The notes beneath the pieces were generated by a model. That model had not been told where the DNA came from. It did not search any database and was given only the letters and a program-made list of their open reading frames with translations. Source: Phellopilus nigrolimitatus (Eukaryota; Basidiomycota; Agaricomycetes; Hymenochaetales; Hymenochaetaceae). From it: DNA of 54,920 nt. The first letter of the stretch is position 1; each line of letters starts with the position of its first letter. The position numbers and the translations under genes are program-made. The DNA lies in assembly GCA_021029095.1 (NCBI GenBank), contig JAJOHG010000167.1:1-54920 (forward strand), given 5' to 3'. Below are positions 1 through 9,937 of the stretch, one piece after another.

Positions 1-27
1 TTAGTGGTAGGAGAACTCACCCGCTTG

Positions 28-65
28 GACGCTGGGATGGAGTCTTGTCTCCTTCCCCCAGCGTC
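28..65. repeat. Stem-loop, diverged relative of family H1
   Basis: A 9-bp perfect inverted repeat (GACGCTGGG at 28-36, CCCAGCGTC at 57-65) encloses a small GGAG/CTCC inner stem (39-42 and 49-52). The nested design (outer stem plus short G/C inner stem) matches the H1 elements downstream, but the sequence differs, so membership is an inference. Confidence 0.5.
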
Positions 66-333
66 TGCGCAGCCCTCCACATCGTCTGGCAAGGTATGTG
101 GCTCCCCACTCGACATGTGCTGTCTCTCATTAGCACATCGTCTAACTCTAGAAGAGCACGGGCAAGGTGTGTATGCTACTGACAGCCCGCGCTTCGGACA
201 ACTCTTTCTTTACAGTTCGTCTTCAAGTCATTCGCGCCCAGCCTATTGGGTATTCCGCTACCCGCACATCGAGAAGACATCGTCAAGTATCTGAGAGTCG
301 CCATCTGACAGATGAGGGAGTGAGTCAGTTAGA

Positions 334-385
334 CAAGTGCTTGGTCGCGGGGTTCTGTCCCCTCACGACTGCGACCAAGCACTTG
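334..385. repeat. H1 stem-loop, copy a
   Basis: A perfect 15-bp inverted repeat (334-348 with 371-385) encloses a GGGG/CCCC inner hairpin (349-352, 359-362). It is followed at once by GTAAGT and then by a GAGCATGAGGTA-like motif that recurs after the other copies. Confidence 0.85.
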
Positions 386-531
386 TAAGTGAGCATGAGG
401 TACGCGCTTGATTTCCGATCGTGGCTAAATACTATCTACTTGCTAACTTGGCTTTGCAGCGCTTTGAGTTATCTCTCGCAAGATGGCCGATCGTCGACAG
501 TCGCAGCAGACCAAGTCTGATGTCTGTCTAG

Positions 532-580
532 CAGGTGTTTGGTTGCGGGGTGGTCCCCTTATGAAGCAACTAAATATCTG
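532..580. repeat. H1 stem-loop, copy b
   Basis: Arms 532-546 and 566-580 pair over all 15 positions when G-U pairs are allowed, with the inner GGGG (547-550) and CCCC (555-558) retained. Compared with copy a, three positions changed on both arms so that pairing is kept, and three more became G-U. The downstream motif GAGTGTGAGGTA is present. Confidence 0.82.
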
Positions 581-688
581 CGTATGAGTGTGAGGTAGTG
601 CTTGAACTTGAGCTCTGGGCATGGCCAACTTGTACTCGCTTGCTAGCATGGCCTCGCGTATGGTTGAGCCTGATGAGTATCCTTCCGC

Positions 689-737
689 GGGTGTTTGACC
701 GTGGGGCTCCATCCCCTTGCAATTTGGTCAAACACCT
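689..737. repeat. H1 stem-loop, copy c
   Basis: Arms 689-700 and 726-737 form a 12-bp stem (GTGTTTGACC with GGTCAAACAC as core) around inner GGGG (703-706) and CCCC (713-716). It opens the first long unit of the array. Confidence 0.82.
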
Positions 738-960
738 CCGGGCGAGTATAAGGTACGCGGTCGACCAGTCGTTTCCGTATACCTTCATCTCACTCGACGA
801 CGGTTTCTAAGGTTGAACGCAACTGAGTCACCTAAAATGCTGAGATATCGTCGCCGATATCATAGCTCATCGCCTCGAGTACTTACTACTATCTTCAAAA
901 ACCTTAAGGGACAGCAGGAGTTTCTTTTTTCTAGACCGTCATCATTCATTCAAGGGGGTA

Positions 961-1014
961 CCCGACTAGTCATATGGGGCGTCGGGAGGAGTGAAATGGG
1001 AGGGCGTTCACTCC
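961..1014. repeat. H2 double stem-loop, copy 1
   Basis: Two adjacent hairpins: CCCGAC (961-966) with GTCGGG (981-986), then GGAGTGAA (988-995) with TTCACTCC (1007-1014). Preceded by CAAGGGGGTA. Confidence 0.82.
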
Positions 1015-1242
1015 GTGGTCGGACGGTTGTGCTCCATCTATATGGTATGTCGGTGCTACTTTCACTCACCGATGATGACTGAATGTTCTGTAGAAGGGCA
1101 CTGCGGATTTCATTGAGAGACTGCTCGGTGTCAACATCAGAGCACCGGGGGGATGACATACTAGACAGGCGACTACTCTAAGGGCGTCGTTCTCGTCATC
1201 CTTGTGGCCATCATCAATCAAGACAAACCGAGGATTTTTTGG

Positions 1243-1293
1243 TAGGTGTTTGGCTGTGGGGTCCCGTCCCCTTGCAAACAGGTCAAACACCTG
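1243..1293. repeat. H1 stem-loop, copy d
   Basis: Arms 1243-1255 and 1281-1293 form a 13-bp stem with G-U pairs; inner GGGG (1258-1261) and CCCC (1268-1271). It opens the second long unit and is followed by a GACTGTGAGGT motif. Confidence 0.82.
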
Positions 1294-1525
1294 CAAATGA
1301 CTGTGAGGTTTTCGACCAACCCATGTCGTTTCCTGTATACGTTCATCTCACATGGCGACGGCATGTTCTAAGAGTGAACAAGACTGAATCGTCTGATCTA
1401 CTGTCACAGCTCCGCCATTGACTCGTATACTTGCTGCTGATACTAGGTTTTTAAGATAGCAAGACACTGCTCCGACAAACTGAGTTTCTCTTTTTCCAAG
1501 GCTGTCGCCATTCGTCAAGAGGGTA

Positions 1526-1580
1526 CCCGGCCTCGACATCATGGGCGCCGGGAGGAGTGAAATGGGTGGGCGTTCACTCC
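1526..1580. repeat. H2 double stem-loop, copy 2
   Basis: CCCGGC (1526-1531) with GCCGGG (1547-1552), then GGAGTGAA (1554-1561) with TTCACTCC (1573-1580). Relative to copy 1 the A-T pair in the first stem is G-C, changed on both sides. Confidence 0.82.
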
Positions 1581-1681
1581 GCAGACTGACCGTATCTTGA
1601 CGCTATGCTATGTCGTGTTGATACTGCTTGACTGCTCTATAGACTATAGTAGGGGACCCGCGATTCTTCATCAAGAGGGCA

Positions 1682-1734
1682 CCCGGCAACGACATCTGGC
1701 GCCGGGGGGAGTGAAGTGGGTGGGCGTTCACTCT
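1682..1734. repeat. H2 double stem-loop, copy 3
   Basis: CCCGGC (1682-1687) with GCCGGG (1701-1706), then GGAGTGAA (1708-1715) with TTCACTCT (1727-1734). It lies only about 155 bases after copy 2, without an H1 element between them, so this third unit is truncated. Confidence 0.8.
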
Positions 1735-1749
1735 GCGGGTTTCGTTCGA

Positions 1750-2237
1750 TTGGCACTTCGGTTCGTCTCGTTATTTGATCCATCGATGATGGTGACTGAC
1801 CACTTTCCTTTACAAGGTAGGCTTGAACGGTAACAGCTCTCGCCGGATTACTCTCATTTCGCGTTCCTCCGTCTTTTTTTGCACGCATTCATACTCTCTT
1901 TGCAAAAGCAATGCAATTTTCCTATATGTATAACATCGTACACATTCGTAGCCATATAGGATCTCGCCATTTAAGTCCACCTATTAAATTTTACCAATCA
2001 GTCAAAGTGCGATCGAAAATCGGATAAAAACAAGACAGGAAAACCTAAAAAAGGAGGATAACAAACACAAAACCCCGCCAACGACTGAGCAGGCGAATTC
2101 TAGGGTTAAAATCCCCAAAACGTCCACCAGCTGACAGGCTTTCGAGAACATATAGAGAACGTGACCGAAATGTTGAAGTTCGCTTTCGCTCTTGCCCACG
2201 GACGCTTTTTTTTGAACCATCTCGACCTGCAACGATA
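1750..2237. other. Intergenic, presumed promoter of the 2238 gene
   Basis: AT-richer than the array before it. I see no gene, repeat or clear element apart from short A/T runs. Confidence 0.5.
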
Positions 2238-3811
2238 ATGTCCTCCATAACGCAGCACCGTCGTACTGTTGAAGTGTTCAGGGTGCCGTCGAACGCATCG
2301 AAAGATTTCCCATTGCACACCGCTGTGCCCAAACCCAAACCATTTCCGCATACAAACTCAACCGGCGGATCCCAGAGGATTCGGCAGCACCGCCGTACTC
2401 CTCTGGTTTTCGGGCCGCCAATAAACCACTCGAATATTCTGCCATCGGCCGGCGCCAGCACTAGTGCGCCCAGGCACAGACCATTTGTGCGCACTACGGC
2501 CTGTTCCTCTCCTTCCGCAGGTACCGACGGATTCGATCTCGATTTCCTCGATCTAAACGATGATGAGGATGGCGAAGACGGTTCAGGCTCAGACACGGAG
2601 GGTGAGCCGACACCCCGCGTTAGGCCCGTGGCGATCACCGGCGACGTGGTAGACATACTAGACTTGTACGACTCCGGATCTGACAGTGCCAGCTCTAGTT
2701 CCAGTTCCAGCTCTAGCTCTAGCGATGATTTCTTTAACGACGAGGACCGCCCTTCTAGTGAAAGCATCAGAGAGACGTGCGTCGAATCATGCGAGGAGAT
2801 CGTGCGGAATAGCCCAGAACACAGAAAGATTGAAGGAGTCGCAGAGTATGAAGACGACGAAGATTGGTTGAACGAGGAAGAAGACATTTACAATGTGAGC
2901 GACGATGACGATGTCGATCCCTCATACAACGACGAAAACGAGCCCCTCAAAGACGCCCTCCTCAAGCACGAACAGCAGATCGGCGGCGAGTTCTGCTCAC
3001 AGGAGGAGGCCTTTGGGCTCAACTTCAACTACTTCTTCACCAACACATCCGTGCAGGACGTCATCGACCTGTGCGAAGAACCCGGCGACTCGTATCTCGC
3101 ATGCATGAGGATATGCAGGAAGTGCATCGACGAGGGGGAGACGGACGGCGATCCGATGGAGATCAAGGAAGAAGCACTCGAGGTCCTCGCCGATAGTATC
3201 ATGGCCTGGTTATCCGAGGAGGTAAGTCCATCGTATCTTCTAGTCCAGTGCTTTCCACGTTCTAATTTCTACATCTTCGATCTGCAATCAGGACCCGAGG
3301 GAAACGCTCACCCTAGGCAGGGCCAAATTCGCTCTCCTCGGACAGTTTATCCGGACAACAGTTGTCGCGAGGGGCGCGGCCACCGCCATAATAGGCCTGC
3401 TGGATGAGTATGCTCATGTCGATGGTTTCATGAGTGGGATGCAGGCGCTTTATTGGTATGCAGGCCCTTGCATGGGTGAAGAAGATTATGAGGAAGAGAC
3501 AAAGGAAGCGGTTGAGAGATTGAAGACTGTTGTCGATCAGCGACCAGAAGATCCTGAGACACCACTTATGTATAAGGTGAATGTCAGACGGTTGTACATT
3601 GTTAATGTCGACTCATTTTTTTTTTTCTGTGCAGAAAATCCAGCACGCCGTAAAACTCTATCTGTGGAGGGCAAAGATCACAGCACCCAAGACAGAGCGC
3701 TTGAACTCACGGGATATTGACGCGCAAGTCGAATTAGAAAGGACATTCCCGGACTATTGCAGTCTGCGTCGCGGACTTCGCGACTTCGGCTGGATCAACT
3801 TCACGGATTGA
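2238..3811 (+). CDS. Acidic, serine-rich orphan protein
   Basis: I do not recognise a family. Three exons join in frame: 2238-3221, 3292-3576 and 3635-3811, with introns starting GTAAGT and GTGAAT and ending CAG, giving 481 residues. The first exon has a low-complexity N-terminal half: basic and proline-containing to about residue 95, then Asp/Glu-rich with a run of 13-14 serines near residue 155, then strongly acidic to about 240. The C-terminal half (from about residue 250) looks folded, with helical, charged sequence and scattered Cys and Trp, and ends in GWINFTD. The acidic tract suggests a nuclear or nucleic-acid-associated protein, but that is inference only. The start is the first ATG of the open frame. 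A long antisense frame over the first exon is an artefact of its composition. Confidence 0.7.
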
Positions 3812-4818
3812 ACTATTGAAACGATCCCTGTATTTATCATCGATTCAAAAACTTCGGCATGATGGTTCCTTTCGCACCGCTGAAAGTACTTTGTATACGA
3901 GAATAAAAGTTGTTTGTTTTGTCACTCCTGCTAGATGGGGTTTTCTCCATCGACAAACAGCGACGATAATGGGGGTTGGAGAACCCGACCGTTCAAATTC
4001 GAAGACACTGTGAAGATCGCGATTAAAAGACGAGTCTCCAGTGCCTTCCATGACCATGATCATCCAAAAGTCAGATATTCGCACAAAGAACCACGATCTC
4101 TCGCATTTCGACAAGAATCTCTATGCATTTCACTGCACGAGGCGAAGACAGAGAAAAGACCGAAAGCACGTATGATTCAGATCGACCGCAAGCAGTTTTC
4201 GTTATCCTGTCTCGCCTCCATTTCCCTCGAGGCCACGCTAAATTCCACGTTATGCGATAACGAATGGTCTCCCCGCACATGAGGAATACATGTAGCACCA
4301 AGGGTTGTTAAAGAAAGCTTGAGCAGGACGAGTGGTGGCAGGTTTTTGAGTCTTCAAGATCTCAGGCGAAAGGCAACGCAAGGCGATCCCTTTCAGGCAA
4401 GTCGAAAAATTCAAATTTCCAGATCTTGACCGGCATCTTTATCATCTGCTTATCTACTGCATTACGAGAGAAAAAATATGGCCAGTCTCGCTGGACGACA
4501 TATGAATACACTTCGTTTCGAGAAAGAACAAATGAAAAGAAGAGCAGCAGCATCTAGGATGCCTGGAAGTTGCAACACGCCACCGGCTCATTGCACGTGT
4601 AACTTCCCTTTATGGATAGTATCCCGTAACGTAACCGTAACGGAGTTCTAACCGCACGTCTGTAAATGCGCATCGCGTGAATTGCCGCGTCTGCTTGTAC
4701 AAGGTCCGTATTGAATCATTCATTTCCAATCTCTTGACTGCTGACCACTACCTTCACTGCCATCGGCGCATTTGCTTCTTTCTCAACCACTACTTAGCCG
4801 ACGAAGAGAAACAACGCA
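3812..4818. other. Intergenic, about 1 kb
   Basis: No coding signal that survives inspection. It holds the 3' region of the orphan gene and the promoter side of the Mpo1-like gene, including a short CGTAACCGTAACGG direct repeat near 4626-4640. Confidence 0.5.
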
Positions 4819-5746
4819 ATGGCGTCAAACCTCCTCAATGTCGAGAAACAGGTCAGTGTCTCGATGGAAGAGAGGTTCATGACATGTTAATATCATATCA
4901 TACACGACAGCTTGTTTTCTATGGCGCGTACCACACAAACAAGGTCAATATCAGAATACATATGCTCTGCGTTCCCTATTTTGATATGGTATGTCAACGG
5001 ATCATTGCCACCTTGCAGGAACTGAAACCGTCCTCAGGACATTTCAAATAATGCTCGGCGTCGCTGCCGACGCCGTCCTTCTTCCCCTCATATCATCACG
5101 ACTTCAACTCCGTGCTTTCCTTCGAGCTCAACTGGGCGACAGTGCAGGCGGCCGTCTACTTGGGCTACTTCTTCCTTCTCCTTCCGACTGGCGCCGTACG
5201 TGCATTGTAAATCATAACCGCGAGCATTACTTACGGATCAAACGACTTCCTGTTTATCCCGGTGCCTCTTCCTGTCGCGATTTCTCCCCATAGCTCTTGT
5301 ACACTCCGCAGATGATTGCCTCGCTGCTCTCTGCAACTGTGGTTGCGCGGGACTTCAAGAATGTCCAGTATGCCTTTGTGCTGCACGTCGCTAGCTGGCT
5401 CGCTCAATTTTACGGCCACGGTGTCCACGAGCACCGAGCGCCCGCTCTGTTGGATAACCTCATCGGAGGTGCGTATGCTCGCCTATTGCAACCGCTCTAG
5501 GTCCTAACTCCGCAATTCTTGAATATCACATTCGTGTGGCATGACGTCATTCTGGCTGACCCCCTGTTCATGCTTGGAACTCCTACGCAAACACTAGCCG
5601 TCGTGCTTGCGCCCTTCTTCGTGCACCTCGAGCTGCTCTTCGAGTTCGGCTACTTCTCGACCCTGTACAAAGCCATGAAGAACGATATCGGGGTGGAGGT
5701 TGCGAAGATAAGGCGTGCCAATGCGGCAGCGAAAAGATCCAACTAA
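4819..5746 (+). CDS. MPO1: Mpo1-like 2-hydroxy fatty acid dioxygenase (DUF962), frame-disrupted
   Basis: The family is an ER membrane enzyme that shortens 2-hydroxy fatty acids from phytosphingosine breakdown by alpha-oxidation. Five exons are visible: 4819-4851, 4911-4988, 5038-5195, 5294-5468 and 5598-5746, encoding about 196 residues. Family landmarks are FYGAYHTNKVNIRIHMLCVP near the N-terminus, a YHHDFN segment, hydrophobic stretches, FYGHGVHEHRAPALLDNL and LAPFFVHLELLFEFGY. The conserved HM...VP block and the LPTPSFFPSYHH block are not in one frame. Reading through needs one base removed near 4978 (CCCTATTTT) and one near 5056 (CTCGGCG). Every other splice is in phase. This is either an assembly error or a recent pseudogene. 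Confidence 0.85.
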
Positions 5747-6389
5747 TTACGCTGTGTCGAAAATGAGCACTATGATCGCGACGGTATGTTTCTATAGTGT
5801 GTACATTTTACTCCCTTGAAGACTCGATCAACAATCACCACTTTTGCTTGTAAACAAGTCGAATATTAGGTTTGAGAATTGTATGATAAATGTACTAAAA
5901 GGCCCTGACGCTCGCAAAATGCTTTCGACTGAAGGAAAAAAAGCCGACACGAGAAGTTCACAATACATCTAGCCTCGCTCAAGTGTCTCCTGCAGAATAA
6001 TTTCACATGCAAGCGGAAACCTAACGTAAATGAGTACAGTCATCGACATGTACAACAGGAAGATGTTCGTTCAAAAGAAATTGATTAGAATCCATTTCAA
6101 TTTGAAGAACGCCGTCGAGCGGCCTGCAATAATCATAATTCGTTAGACGTATACTTGAATATACGTGCCAATGGTAATGCAAAGGCGATGCATGCACCAC
6201 AATCCTTTAACGATTGTGAGTAACACCATACCCATCCGCCATGAAATGCCACATAGAAAACATTTGCACGCCTTCAACTCGTAAGTTTAGTCCCTTGGCT
6301 GAAGAAGGAAGAGCATAACGTATTCTCACCTCCTGACAAAGTGAAATTGCACGCATCGCGCAGAAAACAAACAGGTGTGTCCAATCAAA
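5747..6389. other. Intergenic between MPO1-like and Gta3-like genes
   Basis: AT-rich, with no supported gene. It holds the convergent 3' ends of the two neighbours. Confidence 0.5.
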
Positions 6390-6935
6390 TCACTTTCTCC
6401 GCCTATCGACCTCAACGACGTAGAATCCGTCCTTCGTCCAAGCCGCATGCTTCAACAGCTCCTTCCCCGACTCCACCTCCGCATCCTCAAACTCGACCGC
6501 GCGAGTATTCGACGACAGTGTCATGCCCACGTCCGCAGGCCAGATTCGCCCATCCGGGATGCCTTCTTCGCTGACATCCGACCCGCCCGTCAATGCCTGT
6601 CGGGCGTCGACGAGCTTGACGGCCTCCACGAGCCGCACCATCTCCTCCAGCTCGCGCTGCGTCCTTGCGTGCTCTTCCGTCCCCTCCGTGGGCGGCACGA
6701 GCGCAGAAAGCTCGTGCAGTTTCTTCAGCGTCGCAGGGGCGATGGAGGGACGCGGATAGGAGGAAATTAGCTCGTGGACCGACCACGTTGGTGCCTTCGG
6801 GATCGCTGACGCTGCATTGCTGCTCTGAGGTTCGAGGAGAGTCGACTTGCTTCGCGACGATGTTTGGCACGCAGGCACCATGCAGACATTTTTACGACAT
6901 GCCCGGGCAGATTGAAGACGACGAGTAGCTAGCAT
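6390..6935 (-). CDS. Probable Gta3-like glutamyl-tRNA(Gln) amidotransferase subunit
   Basis: A single-exon frame of 181 residues starts at the ATG at 6933-6935; the open frame further upstream has no ATG. The N-terminus (MLATRRLQSARACRKN) is basic and looks like a mitochondrial presequence. The middle carries WSVHELISSYPRP followed by a helical segment rich in Leu and Glu (TLKKLHELSALVPP ... ELEEMVRLVEAVKLVD). This resembles the fungal Gta3/GatC-like small subunit of the mitochondrial GatCAB-type amidotransferase, which turns Glu-tRNA(Gln) into Gln-tRNA(Gln). The assignment rests on remembered family resemblance, not on a search, so an uncharacterised mitochondrial protein remains possible. 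It is convergent with the MPO1-like gene. Confidence 0.5.
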   Translation of the reverse strand: MLATRRLQSARACRKNVCMVPACQTSSRSKSTLLEPQSSNAASAIPKAPTWSVHELISSYPRPSIAPATLKKLHELSALVPPTEGTEEHARTQRELEEMVRLVEAVKLVDARQALTGGSDVSEEGIPDGRIWPADVGMTLSSNTRAVEFEDAEVESGKELLKHAAWTKDGFYVVEVDRRRK

Positions 6936-7275
6936 ACGGTCCGTGCAGTTCAGAAAGCTTGCAGTCACGAAAGGCTCAAATCGCAAAGAAGCGCGGAATT
7001 GTCCTAATCGAAAACACTCCCACTTTAGAAGTGATCGTCGTATCCATTATGGTATTCCTAGTGGTGGCGCTTGGTGGCGCGTGCACCGAAACCTGTGCGA
7101 AAAGAAAACGGGAGCGTGATACACTGTATTGATCAATGTATACGACAACCGGGATTGGCAATGGCGTGAACGCTTGTCTGGAGGACTGTCGGTGCTGCAC
7201 CCTCAGACAAGTTCTGGCATCATCGGTGCGGCTGTCGCAATTATCACGGTTTCAAAATAAGTAGTAATTTACATG
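6936..7275. other. Short intergenic stretch
   Basis: Upstream of the Gta3-like gene and downstream of the GT8 gene. Nothing further is recognised. Confidence 0.5.
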
Positions 7276-8365
7276 TTAGCACTTGTGGTTCTGTGGCTTG
7301 ACAGAGTCGCTCCACATCCCTTCCCACCAACCAATCTCGGTCTCCCAGAATCCTCCGTCCACAAGTTTCCTTTCACCCGAAAGATCAGTCTCAGGAAAGG
7401 GCTTGACTACTGTATAGTGTACGACGCGCATATCCTTCTCGATTGCATGCCATATGCTTGCGCTGCGCTGCTTCAGAGCGAGGTTCGCGTTGTAGATGTA
7501 GGGCAGGCGCACGACCTGCGTGGCGAAATACGTGTTAAGGAAGCCTTGCTCTGCATCCAGGTGGCGGTACTCCGCTGTTTCGATTTTGCTAAGCATGTCA
7601 TCCATGACCGCGGAAGATGTGCGCAAGAACATGACGCCCGCGTTATAGGTCAGCGCGAATCCGCGGTTGTCCGTGTAGACGTCGGGGACGGCTGCGAAAT
7701 TGAAGGGCAGCGACCACAACTCGTCGAAGTTTTTGCGGACAAGAGTATCGCCATCGAGGTACACGACGCTCTTGATCCCAAGTTTGTCAAGTCCCCAAAT
7801 TTGCAACTTAGAGTACTGGTCGTGGAAGCGAGTGTGGACGCCTTTTCCGCCATTGGGAGGGGGGATGCGTGGGATGGGCAGTGTCTCCCACCCACCAGCT
7901 TGGAGGCGGCAGAGCGTTTGAGAAGATAGGCGACCTGGGATATACAGGACCATAAGACGCGCAGATGTGTTCGCGGCTTGTAGGGAGTGTCCGAGTGTAA
8001 GGATGCCGGCGGCGAATGATTCGGAGTAAATTGTCGTTACCACCGCACGCTCCTCCGGCGTTGGTAGACTCGACGAAGCGGGATCGCTGTTGTTTCCAGA
8101 AGGTAATGATTCGTGGACAGGCGACAAATGGTTTCTGAAAAGGGAATAAACAGAATGAGAAATTGTCAAGCCTGATATTCGGGCCATGAGAGACTCACAT
8201 TTGGTGGAAGTTGTCCAAAGGACTCGGCGGTACATAAAGTCGCATTAAAGCAAATACGTTCGAAATTGCCAGAAATGCGCATACGGCTGCAAACGTCCAG
8301 ATGACCCATTTCTTGTTATTCTGGTTAGCGAACAACGGCGCGTAGCCATATCTAGAACTCGACAT
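7276..8365 (-). CDS. GT8 family glycosyltransferase, type II membrane protein
   Basis: Two exons, 8199-8365 and 7276-8134, join through a 64-nt intron (GTGAGT ... TTTTCAG) to give 341 residues. The protein begins with a short cytosolic tail and one membrane segment (about residues 19-41, WVIWTFAAVCAFLAISNVFA), as expected for a Golgi type II enzyme. The catalytic domain starts near residue 80 (AVVTTIYSESFAAGILTLG). It has the metal-binding DxD motif in VVYLDGDTLV, the FNAGVMFL-like block (YNAGVMFLRTS) and a HLDAEQGFLN block, all typical of glycogenin/GT8 enzymes. These transfer sugars from UDP-donors; the acceptor here cannot be told. Frame and length are complete. Confidence 0.85.
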
Positions 8366-8988
8366 GCAGAAATAAAGACAGCTCGGAGGAGGAAGGCACT
8401 ATGCAAGCGGACGGGGCGTGTTGGCAGCAGCCAGACAAATCGAGCAGCGAAAAGGGTGACTCAAGCAACATGGTGCCGCGAACGTTGTGCTCTAATTATA
8501 GCGGGGTACGAAGCCCGAAGACGATGCATATCATATGCAAGCGAGGGGTCGCCAAAGATGCCATCACCGTGCGCGTGCATTCTGGATAAAATACGGAGAA
8601 GACAAGCGACTCGGATCACCATAATAAGTCTTAGCAGTGTTAAAAGATCAAAAAAAGAGATTTGCTCATCATAGGTTTGGCATCAATTTTTGCCTGTCCG
8701 GGTTTCGGAATATGAAGAGCTCTATGTCCTGAAATTCGGCTGACTGTGTCCGGATGGCATGGCTGTGCAAAGAGCTGTCGACGCGAACCAATTGCAAGTA
8801 CGTGCGTAGAGCAGTCTCCATCTCGGCAAATCTTAAGTTTTCTACATTCGTTGTATCTTTGCCAATCGTCGCCTAGGTTTCTAACTGTACTAAAATCTGC
8901 TCCGATCCAGTCGAGAATCGCTATATCCCGTAAGCTTCGTTTTGTGGGACGCACCGATGGCGAATGCTCTCAGAGCAAATTATACCAT
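8366..8988. other. Intergenic upstream of the GT8 gene
   Basis: No gene supported. It ends at a foldback element. Confidence 0.5.
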
Positions 8989-9125
8989 GTAGGCTCCGCT
9001 CGGCTGCACGAATTGACTCACTTTTGGCGGGTGGGAAAGCGAGTAAAAACCAGCAGTAAGGTAACTTTCTGGACTTTCCTGCCCGCCAAAAAGTCAGCCA
9101 ACTCGTGCAGCCGAGCGGGGCCTAC
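8989..9125. mobile_element. MITE-like foldback element
   Basis: Arms of about 51 bases (8989-9039 and 9074-9125) are inverted copies with a handful of mismatches; both contain CCGCTCGGCTGCACGA and TTTTTGGCGGG-type blocks. The spacer is about 34 bases and there is no room for a coding region. I could not find a convincing target-site duplication. Confidence 0.7.
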
Positions 9126-9937
9126 GAGTAGACAACCCCAGAACCTGCCAGGTTTTTTCCGAGAATTAGCAGGTATTCAACTTATCCAGTTTTCATTATT
9201 GTGCCCCACTAATGTTTTCTAGACAAGATGAAAAAAGTTGAAGCTCTGAGTCCGAGGTCAAAACCATTTGATCTGCATTTTCGACAATGTCGCCTTTGCC
9301 TATGTTGATGTCGCAAGAAGAGCGACAATCACCGCTTGGAGACTGGCATATTTACTCTTCAAATTAGACGAAATCACTGGCACCCATCTGCCAGCACTAC
9401 TGACTTGCTGTATCTTCTCATCAAAGCCGAACCAAAGGAGAGAATGCGTCTGATATCTATCAACAGAACTCTCCTCGAGATCTTTCACTTTTGGCAATTG
9501 TGAGCCGTCTTCAGGACTATATCAGTAACTTGCCAGTCGGAGCTTTGATTAAACTTTGTCTACTATACAAATATTTCGATCTAGGAACAGGACCTCGATG
9601 CTGGAACGATGAGCTATGTATGAAGTTTATCTTTTCGGACTGGACGATGCCTTCATTCGTGGAAGACTTCACTTTCTATATACCGATCTTCTCTGCGTCT
9701 TGCACTGCATTACACCAGAAGCGCCCCTCTTTCCCCCGCAGGTTAACATCTGGTATTCTTAGTACCACAATTAACACTAAAAGAGAATCCGTATATGAAG
9801 CAGCAGATATGTTACGAATCCCTCCGAACAACAGGGAGACTCATCAAGCAATCGCGCTGCGTGCTCATCTCGAGTAGCTCTGCAACGCACCCTTCATCGG
9901 ATCGCTCCCTCAAGCATTGCTCTCTCGTCCGCTCGGT
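9126..9937. other. Intergenic, about 0.8 kb
   Basis: An open frame at 9491-9877 has no ATG at its start, no recognisable domain and no codon-use support. Otherwise this is the promoter side of the arrestin-like gene. Confidence 0.5.

Larger units (their letters stand above)
689..1746. repeat. Tandem diverged long units (H1 ... H2)
   Basis: Two long units (about 689-1242 and 1243-1668) align along their length in the same order: H1 hairpin, a GTATACnTTCATCTCAC block, a variable middle, a T-rich block, then H2. A partial third unit with H2 only follows. Identity is moderate and the reading frames are not conserved, so this looks non-coding. Confidence 0.7.

Noticed and set aside
2045..2887. 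280-aa open frame antisense to the orphan gene, Ser-rich
   Set aside because: It mirrors the acidic/serine codon bias of the sense exon, has no splice support, and the sense strand joins three exons in phase.
9491..9877. 128-aa open frame on the plus strand
   Set aside because: Starts with TTG rather than ATG, has no recognisable domain or splice sites, and lies in AT-rich promoter-like sequence.
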